From contig JBJEJH010000057.1 of the NCBI GenBank assembly GCA_051877855.1, positions 7,137-71,136 of the forward strand: a stretch of DNA of 64,000 nt, written 5' to 3'. Positions 35,774 to 44,271 of this stretch are shown piece by piece. A program made the position numbers and the translations under genes. This DNA comes from MGBC120314 sp051877855 (lineage in GTDB: Bacteria; Bacillota; Clostridia; Lachnospirales; Lachnospiraceae). Below the pieces are notes generated by a model. It did not search any database, had not been told where the DNA came from, and worked only from the letters and a program-made list of their open reading frames with translations. Position 1 is the stretch's first letter; each line of letters begins with the position of its first letter.

Positions 35774-35826
35774 GAGACTTGAGCTGTATTTTAAATTCAA
35801 TGGGTGGTCTTTGATAGGAGCAGAGA

Positions 35827-36894
35827 ATGAAAATTAATTTTAAAGAATTGCAGGTGCCAATCATTCAGGGCGGAATGGGTGTAGGTGTATCCTTATCCGG
35901 TCTTGCCGGTGCAGTGGCACATGAGGGCGGAATGGGCGTGATCAGTTCGGTAAATGCAGGATATCGGGAAGATGACTTCGAAAGAAATCCTAAAGAAGCG
36001 AACCTTCGTGCTCTTCGCAATGAGATATTGCGTGCAAAAGAGAAAGCGCAGGGTCATGGTTTAGTTGCGGTTAATATCATGACCGCTGTCACGAACTATG
36101 AAGAAACCTGTAAGTGCGCAGTAGAGGCCGGCGCAGATGCCATTATTTCGGGTGCGGGTCTTCCGCTTCGTCTTCCGGAATTTACCAAGGGAACCGATAC
36201 TTTATTTGCACCGATTGTATCCAGCCGGAAAGCAGCTGCACTGCTTTGCAGGAACTATCAGAAAAAGTATGATGTGGTCCCGGACTTTATTGTGATTGAG
36301 GGGCATATGGCAGGAGGACATCTGGGTTTCTCACCGGAGGAATTACGTGAGAATACTTATAAGGAAAATGATGAAATCCTGGCAGAAGTGTTAGAAGCCA
36401 TTAAGCCTTTTGAAGAGCAATATGGTCGAAAGATACCGGTGTTTGTGGCAGGTGGCGTATTTGATGGTAAGGATATGGCACATTTTACGAAGCTGGGTGC
36501 TGCCGGTGTCCAGATGGCAACCAGATTTATTGCCACCGAGGAGTGCGATGCATCTTTAGGTTTCAAACAGGCCATCGTTAATGCCGCTAAGGAAGATATC
36601 ATTATTATTGAAAGTCCGGTGGGGATGCCGGCGAGAGCGATAAACAGCCCGCTTTTAAAGCGGTTAAAGAATGGTGAAAAATTCCCGGCGCTCCGTTGTA
36701 ATAACTGTCTTACAGCTTGTAAGAAGGGTAATCTTACACCGTACTGTATCAGTCGTGCTTTGATTGAAGCACTCAAGGGAAATTGGGAAGACGGTTTGTT
36801 TTTCTGTGGTGAAAATGCCCACCGCGTGGATCGCATTACTACTGTAAAAGAATTGATGGATGAGCTGGTTATTGAATGGAGGAACAATCAATGA
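35827..36894 (+). CDS. FabK/nitronate monooxygenase-like flavoprotein with a Cys cluster
   Basis: 355 residues, second member of the FabK/NMO FMN-barrel family in this operon. It has VPIIQGGMGVGVSLSGLAG, IEGHMAGGHLGF and VAGGVFDGKDMAHF. It differs from FabK in a C-terminal segment with four Cys (CNNCLTACKKGNLTPYC, about residues 291-307), which may hold an iron-sulfur cluster or zinc. Its stop overlaps the fabD start. Its place between fabK and fabD suggests a fatty acid role, for example a second reductase or isomerase, rather than nitronate oxidation. That is inference. Confidence 0.85.
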   Translation: MKINFKELQVPIIQGGMGVGVSLSGLAGAVAHEGGMGVISSVNAGYREDDFERNPKEANLRALRNEILRAKEKAQGHGLVAVNIMTAVTNYEETCKCAVEAGADAIISGAGLPLRLPEFTKGTDTLFAPIVSSRKAAALLCRNYQKKYDVVPDFIVIEGHMAGGHLGFSPEELRENTYKENDEILAEVLEAIKPFEEQYGRKIPVFVAGGVFDGKDMAHFTKLGAAGVQMATRFIATEECDASLGFKQAIVNAAKEDIIIIESPVGMPARAINSPLLKRLKNGEKFPALRCNNCLTACKKGNLTPYCISRALIEALKGNWEDGLFFCGENAHRVDRITTVKELMDELVIEWRNNQ

Positions 36895-37838
36895 AATTAG
36901 TATTTATGTATGCCGGTCAGGGAAGTCAGAAGGCCGGAATGGGAAAAGATCTGTATGAGGAGTTTGCTCAGTACCGTGAAATTGCAGATTCAGAGAAGAT
37001 TTCTTCCAAGTATCTTGAGTTGATGCATGAGGGCACACTGGAAGAATTATCAAAGACGGAAAATACACAGCCATGTATGTCTATTTTTGCGGCGGGTGTG
37101 ACGAACGTATTGAAGAAGCATGGTATTACTCCGGATGCAGCCTGCGGACTGAGTCTTGGTGAGTATGGCGCATTGTATGCGGCAGGCGTGATGGATGCAG
37201 ATACCTATATCAATCTTACCGCATTCCGTGGTCAGAAAATGATGGAGGCTGCCAAGGGACATGTGTGCAGTATGAGTGCGATTATGGGCATGGAGGCTGC
37301 GGTTGTAGAGGAAGCCTGTGAAGCATGTAAAGATTATGGATTTGTTACTCTGGCGAATTATAACTGTGCGGGTCAGTATGTAATCTGTGGTGATGAGAAG
37401 GCTGTGGCGGCTACGGAAGAGTACCTGAAAGAAAAGGGTGCCAGAAGATGTGTCCGTTTAAATGTCAGCGGACCATTCCATACCAAGTATATGAAACCTG
37501 CAGGAGATGCATTGCGGGAGAAATTCAAGGAATTGGATCTTAAGCGTCCGAATATTCCTGTGGTGATGAATGTTACCGGTGATTTTCTTAAGGAAGATGA
37601 AGAGGTGGCTACACTTCTGGAAAAACAGGTTCAGAACAGTGTTCATTTTGAAGAGTCCATTACGAGACTTTTGAATGAAGGTGCCGATGTGTTTGTGGAG
37701 ATCGGTCCGGGAAGCACTTTGTCCGGTTTCTTAAAGAAGACGGCGAAAGCATTGGAAAAGGAAATCACTGTTTATAATATTGAAACTGCAGAAAGTTTAC
37801 ATAAAATTATTGACGAAGGAGTATTGATCAATGGATAA
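36891..37838 (+). CDS. fabD: Malonyl-CoA:ACP transacylase
   Basis: 315 residues. It loads malonyl groups onto ACP. GQGSQ lies near residue 9, the nucleophile Ser in GLSLGEYGAL, and the catalytic His in SGPFHTKYM. The upstream 15 bases are open in frame, but GGAGGAAC at 36878-36885 fixes the ATG at 36891. It overlaps the previous stop by ATGA and the fabG start by eight bases. Confidence 0.96.
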   Translation: MKLVFMYAGQGSQKAGMGKDLYEEFAQYREIADSEKISSKYLELMHEGTLEELSKTENTQPCMSIFAAGVTNVLKKHGITPDAACGLSLGEYGALYAAGVMDADTYINLTAFRGQKMMEAAKGHVCSMSAIMGMEAAVVEEACEACKDYGFVTLANYNCAGQYVICGDEKAVAATEEYLKEKGARRCVRLNVSGPFHTKYMKPAGDALREKFKELDLKRPNIPVVMNVTGDFLKEDEEVATLLEKQVQNSVHFEESITRLLNEGADVFVEIGPGSTLSGFLKKTAKALEKEITVYNIETAESLHKIIDEGVLING

Positions 37839-38571
37839 CAGAAAAGTTGCATTGGTAACCGGTGGTAGCCGGGGCATTGGCCGTGCAGTGTGTGTACGCC
37901 TTGCTAAGATGGGAATGAATGTAGTATTCAACTACAATGCAGGACAGGCTGCGGCAGAAGAGACCGTTGCGCTTTGCAAAGAGCAGGGTGTAGAAGCCTG
38001 GGCAGTGCAGGCGGATGTCAGTAAGTCACAGGAATGTGGTGAGCTGGTAAAGAAAGCCGTGGAACTGGGCGGAAGAATTGATGTCTTAGTCAATAATGCA
38101 GGTATTACAAGAGACAATCTGATTGTCCGTATGTCGGATGAGGATCTTGATGCAGTGGTTAATGTGAATCTTAAGGGAAGCTTTTATATGATGCGCGAAG
38201 TATCAAAACTTATGTTAAAGCAGCGCAGTGGTCACATTATCAACATTAGCAGTATTGTTGGTGTGATGGGAAATGCAGGTCAGGTCAACTATGCGGCTAC
38301 CAAGGCGGCAGTGATCGGGATGACGAAGTCTCTTGCAAGAGAGCTTGCCTCAAGAAAAATCACGGTCAATGCGGTGGCACCGGGTATGATTGAGACGGAT
38401 ATGACCGGTGCGATGCCGGAGGCTGCCAAGGAGAAGATGGAAGCAAGTATTCCATTTGGCAAGATGGGTCAGGCAGAGGATATTGCCAATGCGGTGGCAT
38501 TCCTTGCCGGTGATGAGAGCAGTTATATTACAGGACAGGTTCTTTGTGTAGACGGAGGTATGGCAATATGA
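37831..38571 (+). CDS. fabG: 3-oxoacyl-ACP reductase
   Basis: 246 residues, short-chain dehydrogenase. It reduces 3-ketoacyl-ACP with NADPH. It shows the cofactor loop TGGSRGIGRAV, NNAGIT, and the catalytic Ser-Tyr-Lys in INISSIVG and YAATKAA. The start overlaps fabD by eight bases and its stop overlaps the fabF start by ATGA. Confidence 0.97.
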   Translation: MDNRKVALVTGGSRGIGRAVCVRLAKMGMNVVFNYNAGQAAAEETVALCKEQGVEAWAVQADVSKSQECGELVKKAVELGGRIDVLVNNAGITRDNLIVRMSDEDLDAVVNVNLKGSFYMMREVSKLMLKQRSGHIINISSIVGVMGNAGQVNYAATKAAVIGMTKSLARELASRKITVNAVAPGMIETDMTGAMPEAAKEKMEASIPFGKMGQAEDIANAVAFLAGDESSYITGQVLCVDGGMAI

Positions 38572-39803
38572 GAAGAGTAGTAGTTACCGGTGTTGGTGCG
38601 GTTACACCTATTGGAAATAATGTTAAGGATATGTGGCAGTCGGTTCAGGAAGGAAAGTGTGGTATTGCACCAATTACTTTATATGATACAACGGATCGCA
38701 AGGTTACCCTGGCAGGTGAAGTGAAGAACTTTGAACCGGAGAATGTGATTGATAAGAGAGATCTTCGTAAAATGGATCGTTTCACACAGTTTGCAATGGT
38801 TGCTGCAAAGGAAGCGATGGAGGACTGTGGTCTGAATCTTGAAGAGACGGATCTTGACCGTTGCGGAGTGATTGTTTCCAGCGGTATCGGCGGACTGGGA
38901 ACCATTCAGGAGGAAGATACCAAGGGATATGAGAAGGGTTATGATCGTGTATCTCCATACTTTATCCCAATGGCTATTTCCAATATGGCAGCAGGTCAGA
39001 TTGCCATTGCTTATGGTTTCCACGGAATGTGTACCTGTGTGGTTACTGCATGTGCAAGCGGAACGAATGCAATCGGTGATGCATTCCACCATATTCGTGA
39101 CGGATACAGTGATGTAATGTTATGCGGCGGTACAGAGGCAAGTATTACTTCTCTCGGTATCGGTGGATTTACTTCTCTTAAGGCGTTAAATACAGCAACG
39201 GATCCGAATCGTGCATCCATTCCTTTTGATAAGGAAAGAGGTGGTTTTGTCATGGGTGAAGGTGCCGGTATGCTGGTTCTTGAGGAGTATGAGCATGCGA
39301 AGAAGCGTGGCGCACACATTTACTGTGAGGTAGCAGGTTACGGTGCAAACTGTGATGCCCATCATATTACAGCACCTGTGGAGGACGGAAGTGTAGCTGC
39401 AAAGTGTTTCAAGAAGGCCCTTGCGGATGGAAATGTTGATGCAGAGAAGATTGATTATATCAATGCACATGGTACATCAACTCATTTGAATGACCTTTGT
39501 GAGACCAATGCGATTAAGGCTGCTTTTGGAGATCATGCAAGAAAGTTGAAGGTGAGCTCAACGAAGTCCATGACAGGTCATTTGCTGGGTGCAAGTGGTG
39601 CCGTGGAAGGCATTATTACGGCCCTTAGTGTTGCGAATGACTTTATTCCGGCAACAATCAATTATCAGGTTCCGGATGAGGAATGTGATCTTGACATCGT
39701 GCCGAACACCGGACGTAAGGAAACGGTAACTTATGCAATGTCCAACTCCTTAGGATTCGGTGGACACAATGCAACGGTTGTATTTAAGAAAGTAGAGGCA
39801 TAA
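38568..39803 (+). CDS. fabF: 3-oxoacyl-ACP synthase II
   Basis: 411 residues. Main elongation condensing enzyme. The Cys-His-His triad lies in VTACASGTNAIG, NAHGTSTHLND and SMTGHLLGASG, and the C-terminal glycine-rich NSLGFGGHNATV is present. GGAGGT sits six bases before the ATG at 38568; the longer frame from 38544 lies inside fabG. It ends two bases before fabZ. Confidence 0.97.
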   Translation: MRRVVVTGVGAVTPIGNNVKDMWQSVQEGKCGIAPITLYDTTDRKVTLAGEVKNFEPENVIDKRDLRKMDRFTQFAMVAAKEAMEDCGLNLEETDLDRCGVIVSSGIGGLGTIQEEDTKGYEKGYDRVSPYFIPMAISNMAAGQIAIAYGFHGMCTCVVTACASGTNAIGDAFHHIRDGYSDVMLCGGTEASITSLGIGGFTSLKALNTATDPNRASIPFDKERGGFVMGEGAGMLVLEEYEHAKKRGAHIYCEVAGYGANCDAHHITAPVEDGSVAAKCFKKALADGNVDAEKIDYINAHGTSTHLNDLCETNAIKAAFGDHARKLKVSSTKSMTGHLLGASGAVEGIITALSVANDFIPATINYQVPDEECDLDIVPNTGRKETVTYAMSNSLGFGGHNATVVFKKVEA

Positions 39804-39805
39804 TA

Positions 39806-40240
39806 ATGGAACTTAATTCAAATGAAATTCAGAAGATTTTACCACATCGTTATCCATTTCTTTTAGTGGATCGCATTATTGATTATGTACCGGGTCAGAT
39901 GGCAAAGGGAATCAAGTGTGTGACTGCTAACGAGATGCAGTTTCTGGGACATTTTCCACAGAAGCATGTAATGCCGGGAGTGCTGATTATCGAGGCATTG
40001 GCTCAGACCGGTGCAGTTGCATTATTAACAGAAGAAGAGAATAAAGGTAAGATTGTATTATTCGGTGGAATAAAGAATGCTCGTTTTAAGAGACAGGTCA
40101 TTCCCGGAGATGTGTTGGAGTTAAATTGTGAGATCATTTTAAGAAAGGGTCCGGTAGGCATTGGTAAGGCAACGGCGTATGTAGACGGTAAAGTTGCTGT
40201 GATGGCGGAACTTACTTTTGCAATTGACAGTGAAAGCTGA
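39806..40240 (+). CDS. fabZ: 3-hydroxyacyl-ACP dehydratase
   Basis: 144 residues, hot-dog fold. It has the active-site helix region GHFPQKHVMPGVLIIEALAQTGA, which holds the catalytic His and Glu, and LPHRYPFLLVDRI at the start (written here ILPHRYPFLLVDRI). It removes water from 3-hydroxyacyl-ACP. No FabA is present in the window, so the route to unsaturated fatty acids, if any, is unclear. Confidence 0.96.
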   Translation: MELNSNEIQKILPHRYPFLLVDRIIDYVPGQMAKGIKCVTANEMQFLGHFPQKHVMPGVLIIEALAQTGAVALLTEEENKGKIVLFGGIKNARFKRQVIPGDVLELNCEIILRKGPVGIGKATAYVDGKVAVMAELTFAIDSES

Positions 40241-40266
40241 TATACTATCCCTATTGGAGGTGGAAT

Positions 40267-40719
40267 ATGCTTCAGGACGTATTTAGTAAAGTGTACTCAA
40301 AGTTTAAACTGCATTTTTATCAGAAAGTTTTTGAAAACTGGCAGGAGAGGGAGGCTTCACTTACCACGGTGGAAACATTCTGCATGGAAATTATCTATGC
40401 AATGAATAAACCAACGGTAAATGAATTTGCCAAGTTTACGAATATTTCTTCTCCCAATGCGGCGTATAAAGTGAACAATCTGATTAAAAAGGGATATTTA
40501 AAAAAAATACAATCAAAGGAAGATAAGCGAGAATTTTACCTGGAAGTCACCGAAAAATATCTGGACTATTACAATATCAGTTATCAGTATCTGAAGACGG
40601 TTATGGATCGTGTAGAAGAACGATTCAGCAGTGAGGAATTGGCCATCATGGAGAAAATCCTTAATGTTATGAATGATGAACTGATGCCGGAAATTGCATT
40701 ACCGGAAGGAAAAGTTTAG
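40267..40719 (+). CDS. MarR-family regulator of the fatty acid operon
   Basis: 150 residues. A winged-helix centre (KPTVNEFAKFTNISSPNAAY then VNNLIKKGYLKKIQSKEDKREF) with N- and C-terminal dimer helices. MarR proteins of the FabT type sit at one end of fatty acid operons in many Firmicutes and repress them when acyl-ACP is plentiful. Here it is the last gene, so it would be made together with the pathway. The triple 14-base repeat at 29933-29974 is its most likely target. GGAGGTGG lies upstream of the ATG. Confidence 0.85.
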   Translation: MLQDVFSKVYSKFKLHFYQKVFENWQEREASLTTVETFCMEIIYAMNKPTVNEFAKFTNISSPNAAYKVNNLIKKGYLKKIQSKEDKREFYLEVTEKYLDYYNISYQYLKTVMDRVEERFSSEELAIMEKILNVMNDELMPEIALPEGKV

Positions 40720-40742
40720 ATTGGGATTGGTGGAAACAATAA

Positions 40743-40790
40743 GAGAGCCTGCGGAAGATATTATATTTTTATAATATCGACCACGGGCTC
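40743..40790 (+). terminator. Probable terminator of the fatty acid operon
   Basis: Nested stems GAGCCTGCGG / CCACGGGCTC and GATATTATA / TATAATATC around a T-rich loop. The following T run is weak, so confidence is limited. Confidence 0.55.
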
Positions 40791-40814
40791 ATTTACGTTT
40801 ATCCCAATTCCAAT

Positions 40815-41972
40815 CTATAAACACATTCTCAGTATCTTTGCTACATCTTCTTTGTTTAAGGCAACATATGCAGCATCGAGATTGTTGTTGCGGATGGCAG
40901 CCTCTGCCATGATATCAATCTTGGAATCGTCAATTCCGATTTCGGTTAAAGTCATCGGAATGCCACATTGACGAAAGAAATTTTCAGTTGCATCAATTCC
41001 CATATTGGCACATTTGTATGGATCCGGTTCACTGATGTCCCATACATTTGTGGCATAGCGACAGAACTGTCCGACGGTATCGTCATTTAAGATATAACGC
41101 ATCCACCGTGGTGTTACGATGGCAAGACCGACACCATGGGTAATATCATAATAGGCACTTAGCTCATGTTCGATGGGGTGACAGGTCCAGGCGCCGCCTT
41201 TGCCACAGGATACCAGACCATTGAGAGCCTGGGTGCTGGCCCACATCAGGTTTGCCCTTGCATCATAATCTTTAGGATCGGCCAGGGCAATCGGGCAATA
41301 GTGGATGCAGGTCTTTAGGATACTTTCTGCGAAACAATCGGAAAGAAAAGCACCGGTATCTTTGCGAAAATACTGTTCAAAGACATGGGACATAATGTCC
41401 GCGGTTCCCGCCGCAGTCTGTTTGGCCGGCAGGGTATAAAGCAAGGTTGGATCACAAATGGCTGCCCTTGGGATGAATTCATGGGAACCGGTGCCAAGCT
41501 TTTCATTGCGTGCCGGGTTTGAAATGACGGCATTTTTATTCATTTCAGAACCGGTTGCGGCGAGCGTGAGAACCACTGCAACGGGCAGTACTTCATGAAT
41601 CTTGGAAGCATCCGTCACAAGATCCCAGGCATCGCCATCATAGCATGCCGCTGCAGCGATGACTTTGGAAGAGTCAATCACGCTTCCGCCACCCACGGCA
41701 AGCACAACCTCGATATGCTCTTTCTTACATAATATTGCGGCCTCACGGACCAGATCAATCTTAGGGTTGGGTTCTACACCGCCGATTTCAAAGACATCAA
41801 AATCCTTTAATAAAGTCATAATCTGATTATATAATCCATTTTTCCTGATGCTTCCACCGCCATAAACGACCAGAATCCTCTTTCCAAGTGGGGAAAGAAT
41901 CTCAGGAAGACTTTGAATCTGATCCTTGCCAAATCTTACATCGGTGCGTACGTGAAAACGAAAATTATTCAT
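40815..41972 (-). CDS. Iron-containing alcohol dehydrogenase (butanol dehydrogenase-like)
   Basis: 385 residues, YqhD/BdhA type. It starts with NFRFHVRTDVRFGKDQI, has the cofactor loop AVGGGSVIDSSKV, and the metal site includes DIMSHVFEQYF and CHPIEHELSAYYDITHGVGLA. It probably reduces medium aldehydes such as butyraldehyde with NADPH. It differs from the 17087 dehydrogenase and has no partner gene. AAAAGGAG precedes the ATG. Confidence 0.92.
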   Translation of the reverse strand: MNNFRFHVRTDVRFGKDQIQSLPEILSPLGKRILVVYGGGSIRKNGLYNQIMTLLKDFDVFEIGGVEPNPKIDLVREAAILCKKEHIEVVLAVGGGSVIDSSKVIAAAACYDGDAWDLVTDASKIHEVLPVAVVLTLAATGSEMNKNAVISNPARNEKLGTGSHEFIPRAAICDPTLLYTLPAKQTAAGTADIMSHVFEQYFRKDTGAFLSDCFAESILKTCIHYCPIALADPKDYDARANLMWASTQALNGLVSCGKGGAWTCHPIEHELSAYYDITHGVGLAIVTPRWMRYILNDDTVGQFCRYATNVWDISEPDPYKCANMGIDATENFFRQCGIPMTLTEIGIDDSKIDIMAEAAIRNNNLDAAYVALNKEDVAKILRMCL

Positions 41973-42077
41973 AGTTTCTCCTTTTTGTGCAATGATATTC
42001 GGTTAAGATTTCATTGAGTTCTATGAATAATTATAAAGGGAATTGCTGAAATTATCTATATAAAATCTTTTTTTAGT

Positions 42078-43073
42078 TTATTCGGCAGCTTTTTTGGCAT
42101 ATTCCGTGGTGACCAGATCCTCATAAGGTGCATTGCCGTTTAATTGACCGGAGGTCTGTAAAATGTCGCAGAGTAAGTCGAAACTTTCCCGGGTGAAGAT
42201 AGTGTCATTCTTCCAGGTGTCCTGGGACTGGTAACGCTCTACGATGATGGCGATGGTTTTTACATCTGTCTCAGGGAATTGTGGTGCAATGATGGCTGCA
42301 ATCTCATCAGGAGTATGGGTGTTGACATAGTTGAGACCTTTCTGGATGGCATTGGTAAATCCCTGAATGATCTCGGGATGATCCGTGATATAGCTCTGTT
42401 TTGCACAATATGCCGTGTAAGGGATATAGCCGCTGTCAACACCGAGGGAAGCGACCACATGGCCCTGCCCTTCTAATTCCAGAGCGGTGGCATGGGGTTC
42501 AAATTCCACCGTCATGTCTCCCTGACCTCCGGTAAAGGCGCCGGCAGTGAGACCAAAGTCAATGTTTTGTATCATGTTGAGATCTTTTTGCGGATCAATA
42601 TTGTGTTTCTTTAAGATATATTCAAGAACCATCTGAGGCATACCGCCTGCACGGCCGGCAAGAACGGTTTTTCCCTTGATATCGTCCCATTTAAAATCAT
42701 CCATGGGCTCTCTTGAAACGAGGAAATTACCTGCACGTTGTGTGAGCTGTGCAAAGTTTACGGCGTAGTCTTTAGAACCCTCAAGATATACGTAGATCGA
42801 GGATTCAGACCCCATAAATCCAATGTCAGCTTCGTCAGAAACCAGGGCGGTCATTACTTTGTCTGCGCCAAATCCTGTTACCAGAGTCAGATCCATTCCT
42901 TCCTCAGCAAAGTATCCGTTTTCAATGGCAACGTATTGTGGGGCATAGAAGATGGAATGTGCAACTTCATTCAATGTTACCGGTGTAAGAGCTGACTCGG
43001 TTTCTTCGGAACAGGCGCAGAGGGAGAGAATACACACCATAGTCAGACATAAAGCAATAATTCTTTTTTTCAT
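42078..43073 (-). CDS. Orphan ABC substrate-binding lipoprotein (SsuA/ThiY-like)
   Basis: 331 residues. Lipoprotein signal with lipobox LCAC, then an NMT1/SsuA-type binding fold (NEVAHSIFYAPQYVAIENGYF, FGADKVMTALVSDEADIGFMG). Ligands in this family are aliphatic sulfonates, nitrate, taurine or thiamine precursors; the choice is not possible here. No permease or ATPase gene is adjacent. AAGGAG precedes the ATG at 43073; the upstream frame to 43097 is not used. Palindromic element copy B ends 29 bases before the start codon. Confidence 0.85.
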   Translation of the reverse strand: MKKRIIALCLTMVCILSLCACSEETESALTPVTLNEVAHSIFYAPQYVAIENGYFAEEGMDLTLVTGFGADKVMTALVSDEADIGFMGSESSIYVYLEGSKDYAVNFAQLTQRAGNFLVSREPMDDFKWDDIKGKTVLAGRAGGMPQMVLEYILKKHNIDPQKDLNMIQNIDFGLTAGAFTGGQGDMTVEFEPHATALELEGQGHVVASLGVDSGYIPYTAYCAKQSYITDHPEIIQGFTNAIQKGLNYVNTHTPDEIAAIIAPQFPETDVKTIAIIVERYQSQDTWKNDTIFTRESFDLLCDILQTSGQLNGNAPYEDLVTTEYAKKAAE

Positions 43074-43101
43074 AAAAACACTCCTTTTTTGATACATTTA
43101 T

Positions 43102-43305
43102 CAGGCGTTTAAAAAAAGTATTTAGATTACATAAATGATAAGTTTGTGTGTAATACTTCGAGGCACGTTTGCACTAAGAGCGAGCCGTAGCGGTACATAA
43201 GGTGCCCAAATACGGCACCTAAGTACCGACGGCTCGCAATTGCCACGAAATATTACACACAAACATTATCTTATGTAATTGATAATTCATTTCGCAAACG
43301 CCTAG
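43102..43305 (-). repeat. Palindromic element, copy B
   Basis: About 204 bases with terminal repeats AGGCGTTT / AAACGCCT and an 11-base direct repeat GATACATTTAT on each side (43091-43101 and 43306-43316), which looks like a target duplication. Outer stem 43137-43160 with 43246-43270; inner stem AGGTGCC/GGCACCT (43200-43206 with 43214-43220). Read in the direction of the downstream gene it matches copy A (19955-20154) along its whole core, in the same orientation and at the same distance from the start codon. Confidence 0.75.
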
Positions 43306-43379
43306 GATACATTTATAAATTATGCATGGTTCAAAAAAATGTGACGGATGTGGTTGGATTCAGGTCCTTTTATGAATGG

Positions 43380-43408
43380 TTGATTTTGAGGGTCTTCTTG
43401 CGTATAAT
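43380..43408 (+). promoter_or_regulatory. Promoter of the PHP phosphatase gene
   Basis: TTGATT at 43380-43385, a 17-base spacer, TATAAT at 43403-43408. Confidence 0.7.
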
Positions 43409-43466
43409 GATGGGAAGAATGGCACATAATTGTGTTTGAATTATGATTTTTAAAGAAAGGGAAATT

Positions 43467-44192
43467 ATGGATTATAGAATTGATCTTCACACACATACAA
43501 TCGCCAGTGGACATGCTTACAATACGATTTATGAGATGGTGGAGGAAGCAAAGAAAAAAGGAATGACACATCTTGGTATTACCGAGCACGCGCCAAAGAT
43601 GCCGGGAACCTGTAATGAATTTTACTTTCAGAATCTCAAGGTGGTGCCGAGAAACTATGGGGATCTGACGTTGCTGCTTGGATGTGAGGCGAATATTGTG
43701 GATGATCAGGGAAATGTGGATCTTTCGGACTATATTCTGAAGAAACTGGACGTGGTCATTGCCAGTCTGCATCTTCCCTGTATTAAGTCCGGCAGTGTTA
43801 AAGAGAATACGGCGGCTATTGTCAATGCCATGAAAAATCCCCTGATTCATATCATCGGTCATCCGGATGACGGAAGATTTCCGGTGGATTATGAGGTTAT
43901 TGTGAAGGCGGCAAAGGACACCGGAACCTTACTTGAAATCAACAATAATTCACTGCGTCCGACAGGACCCCGTGTGGGAACCAGAGAAAATGATGCGAAG
44001 ATGCTGCAGCTTTGTAAGCAGTATGGCGTATCGGTGGTGCTTGGAAGTGATGCCCATGTGGCAGAAGATATCGGAAATTTTGGTATGATTGAATCGTTGC
44101 TTTTGGAAGTGGATTTCCCCAAGGAGCTGATTGTAAATCGGGATTTTGCGGCGCTGAAGGAATTTTTGGGTGAGTATACATTTTCCCGCTAG
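43467..44192 (+). CDS. PHP-domain phosphatase (YcdX-like)
   Basis: 241 residues. It starts with the metal-binding DLHTHTIASGHAY, followed by GITEHAPKMPG, then GHPDDGRF and GSDAHVAED, which supply the trinuclear metal ligands of PHP phosphoesterases. The sequence after HTHT matches YcdX-type proteins, whose substrate is not certain. The ATG at 43467 follows AAAGG; the frame from 43443 is less likely. It is transcribed alone. Confidence 0.9.
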   Translation: MDYRIDLHTHTIASGHAYNTIYEMVEEAKKKGMTHLGITEHAPKMPGTCNEFYFQNLKVVPRNYGDLTLLLGCEANIVDDQGNVDLSDYILKKLDVVIASLHLPCIKSGSVKENTAAIVNAMKNPLIHIIGHPDDGRFPVDYEVIVKAAKDTGTLLEINNNSLRPTGPRVGTRENDAKMLQLCKQYGVSVVLGSDAHVAEDIGNFGMIESLLLEVDFPKELIVNRDFAALKEFLGEYTFSR

Positions 44193-44218
44193 TCCGATCA
44201 AAGTCTAAACTAAAAAGT

Positions 44219-44261
44219 GGGCCGGATTTTCCGATTTTATTCGTGAAACCCGGCTCTTTTT
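44219..44261 (+). terminator. Terminator of the PHP phosphatase gene
   Basis: Stem GCCGG / CCGGC with flanking pairs around a 24-base loop, then TCTTTTT. Confidence 0.65.
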
Positions 44262-44271
44262 CTGAGTGTTC

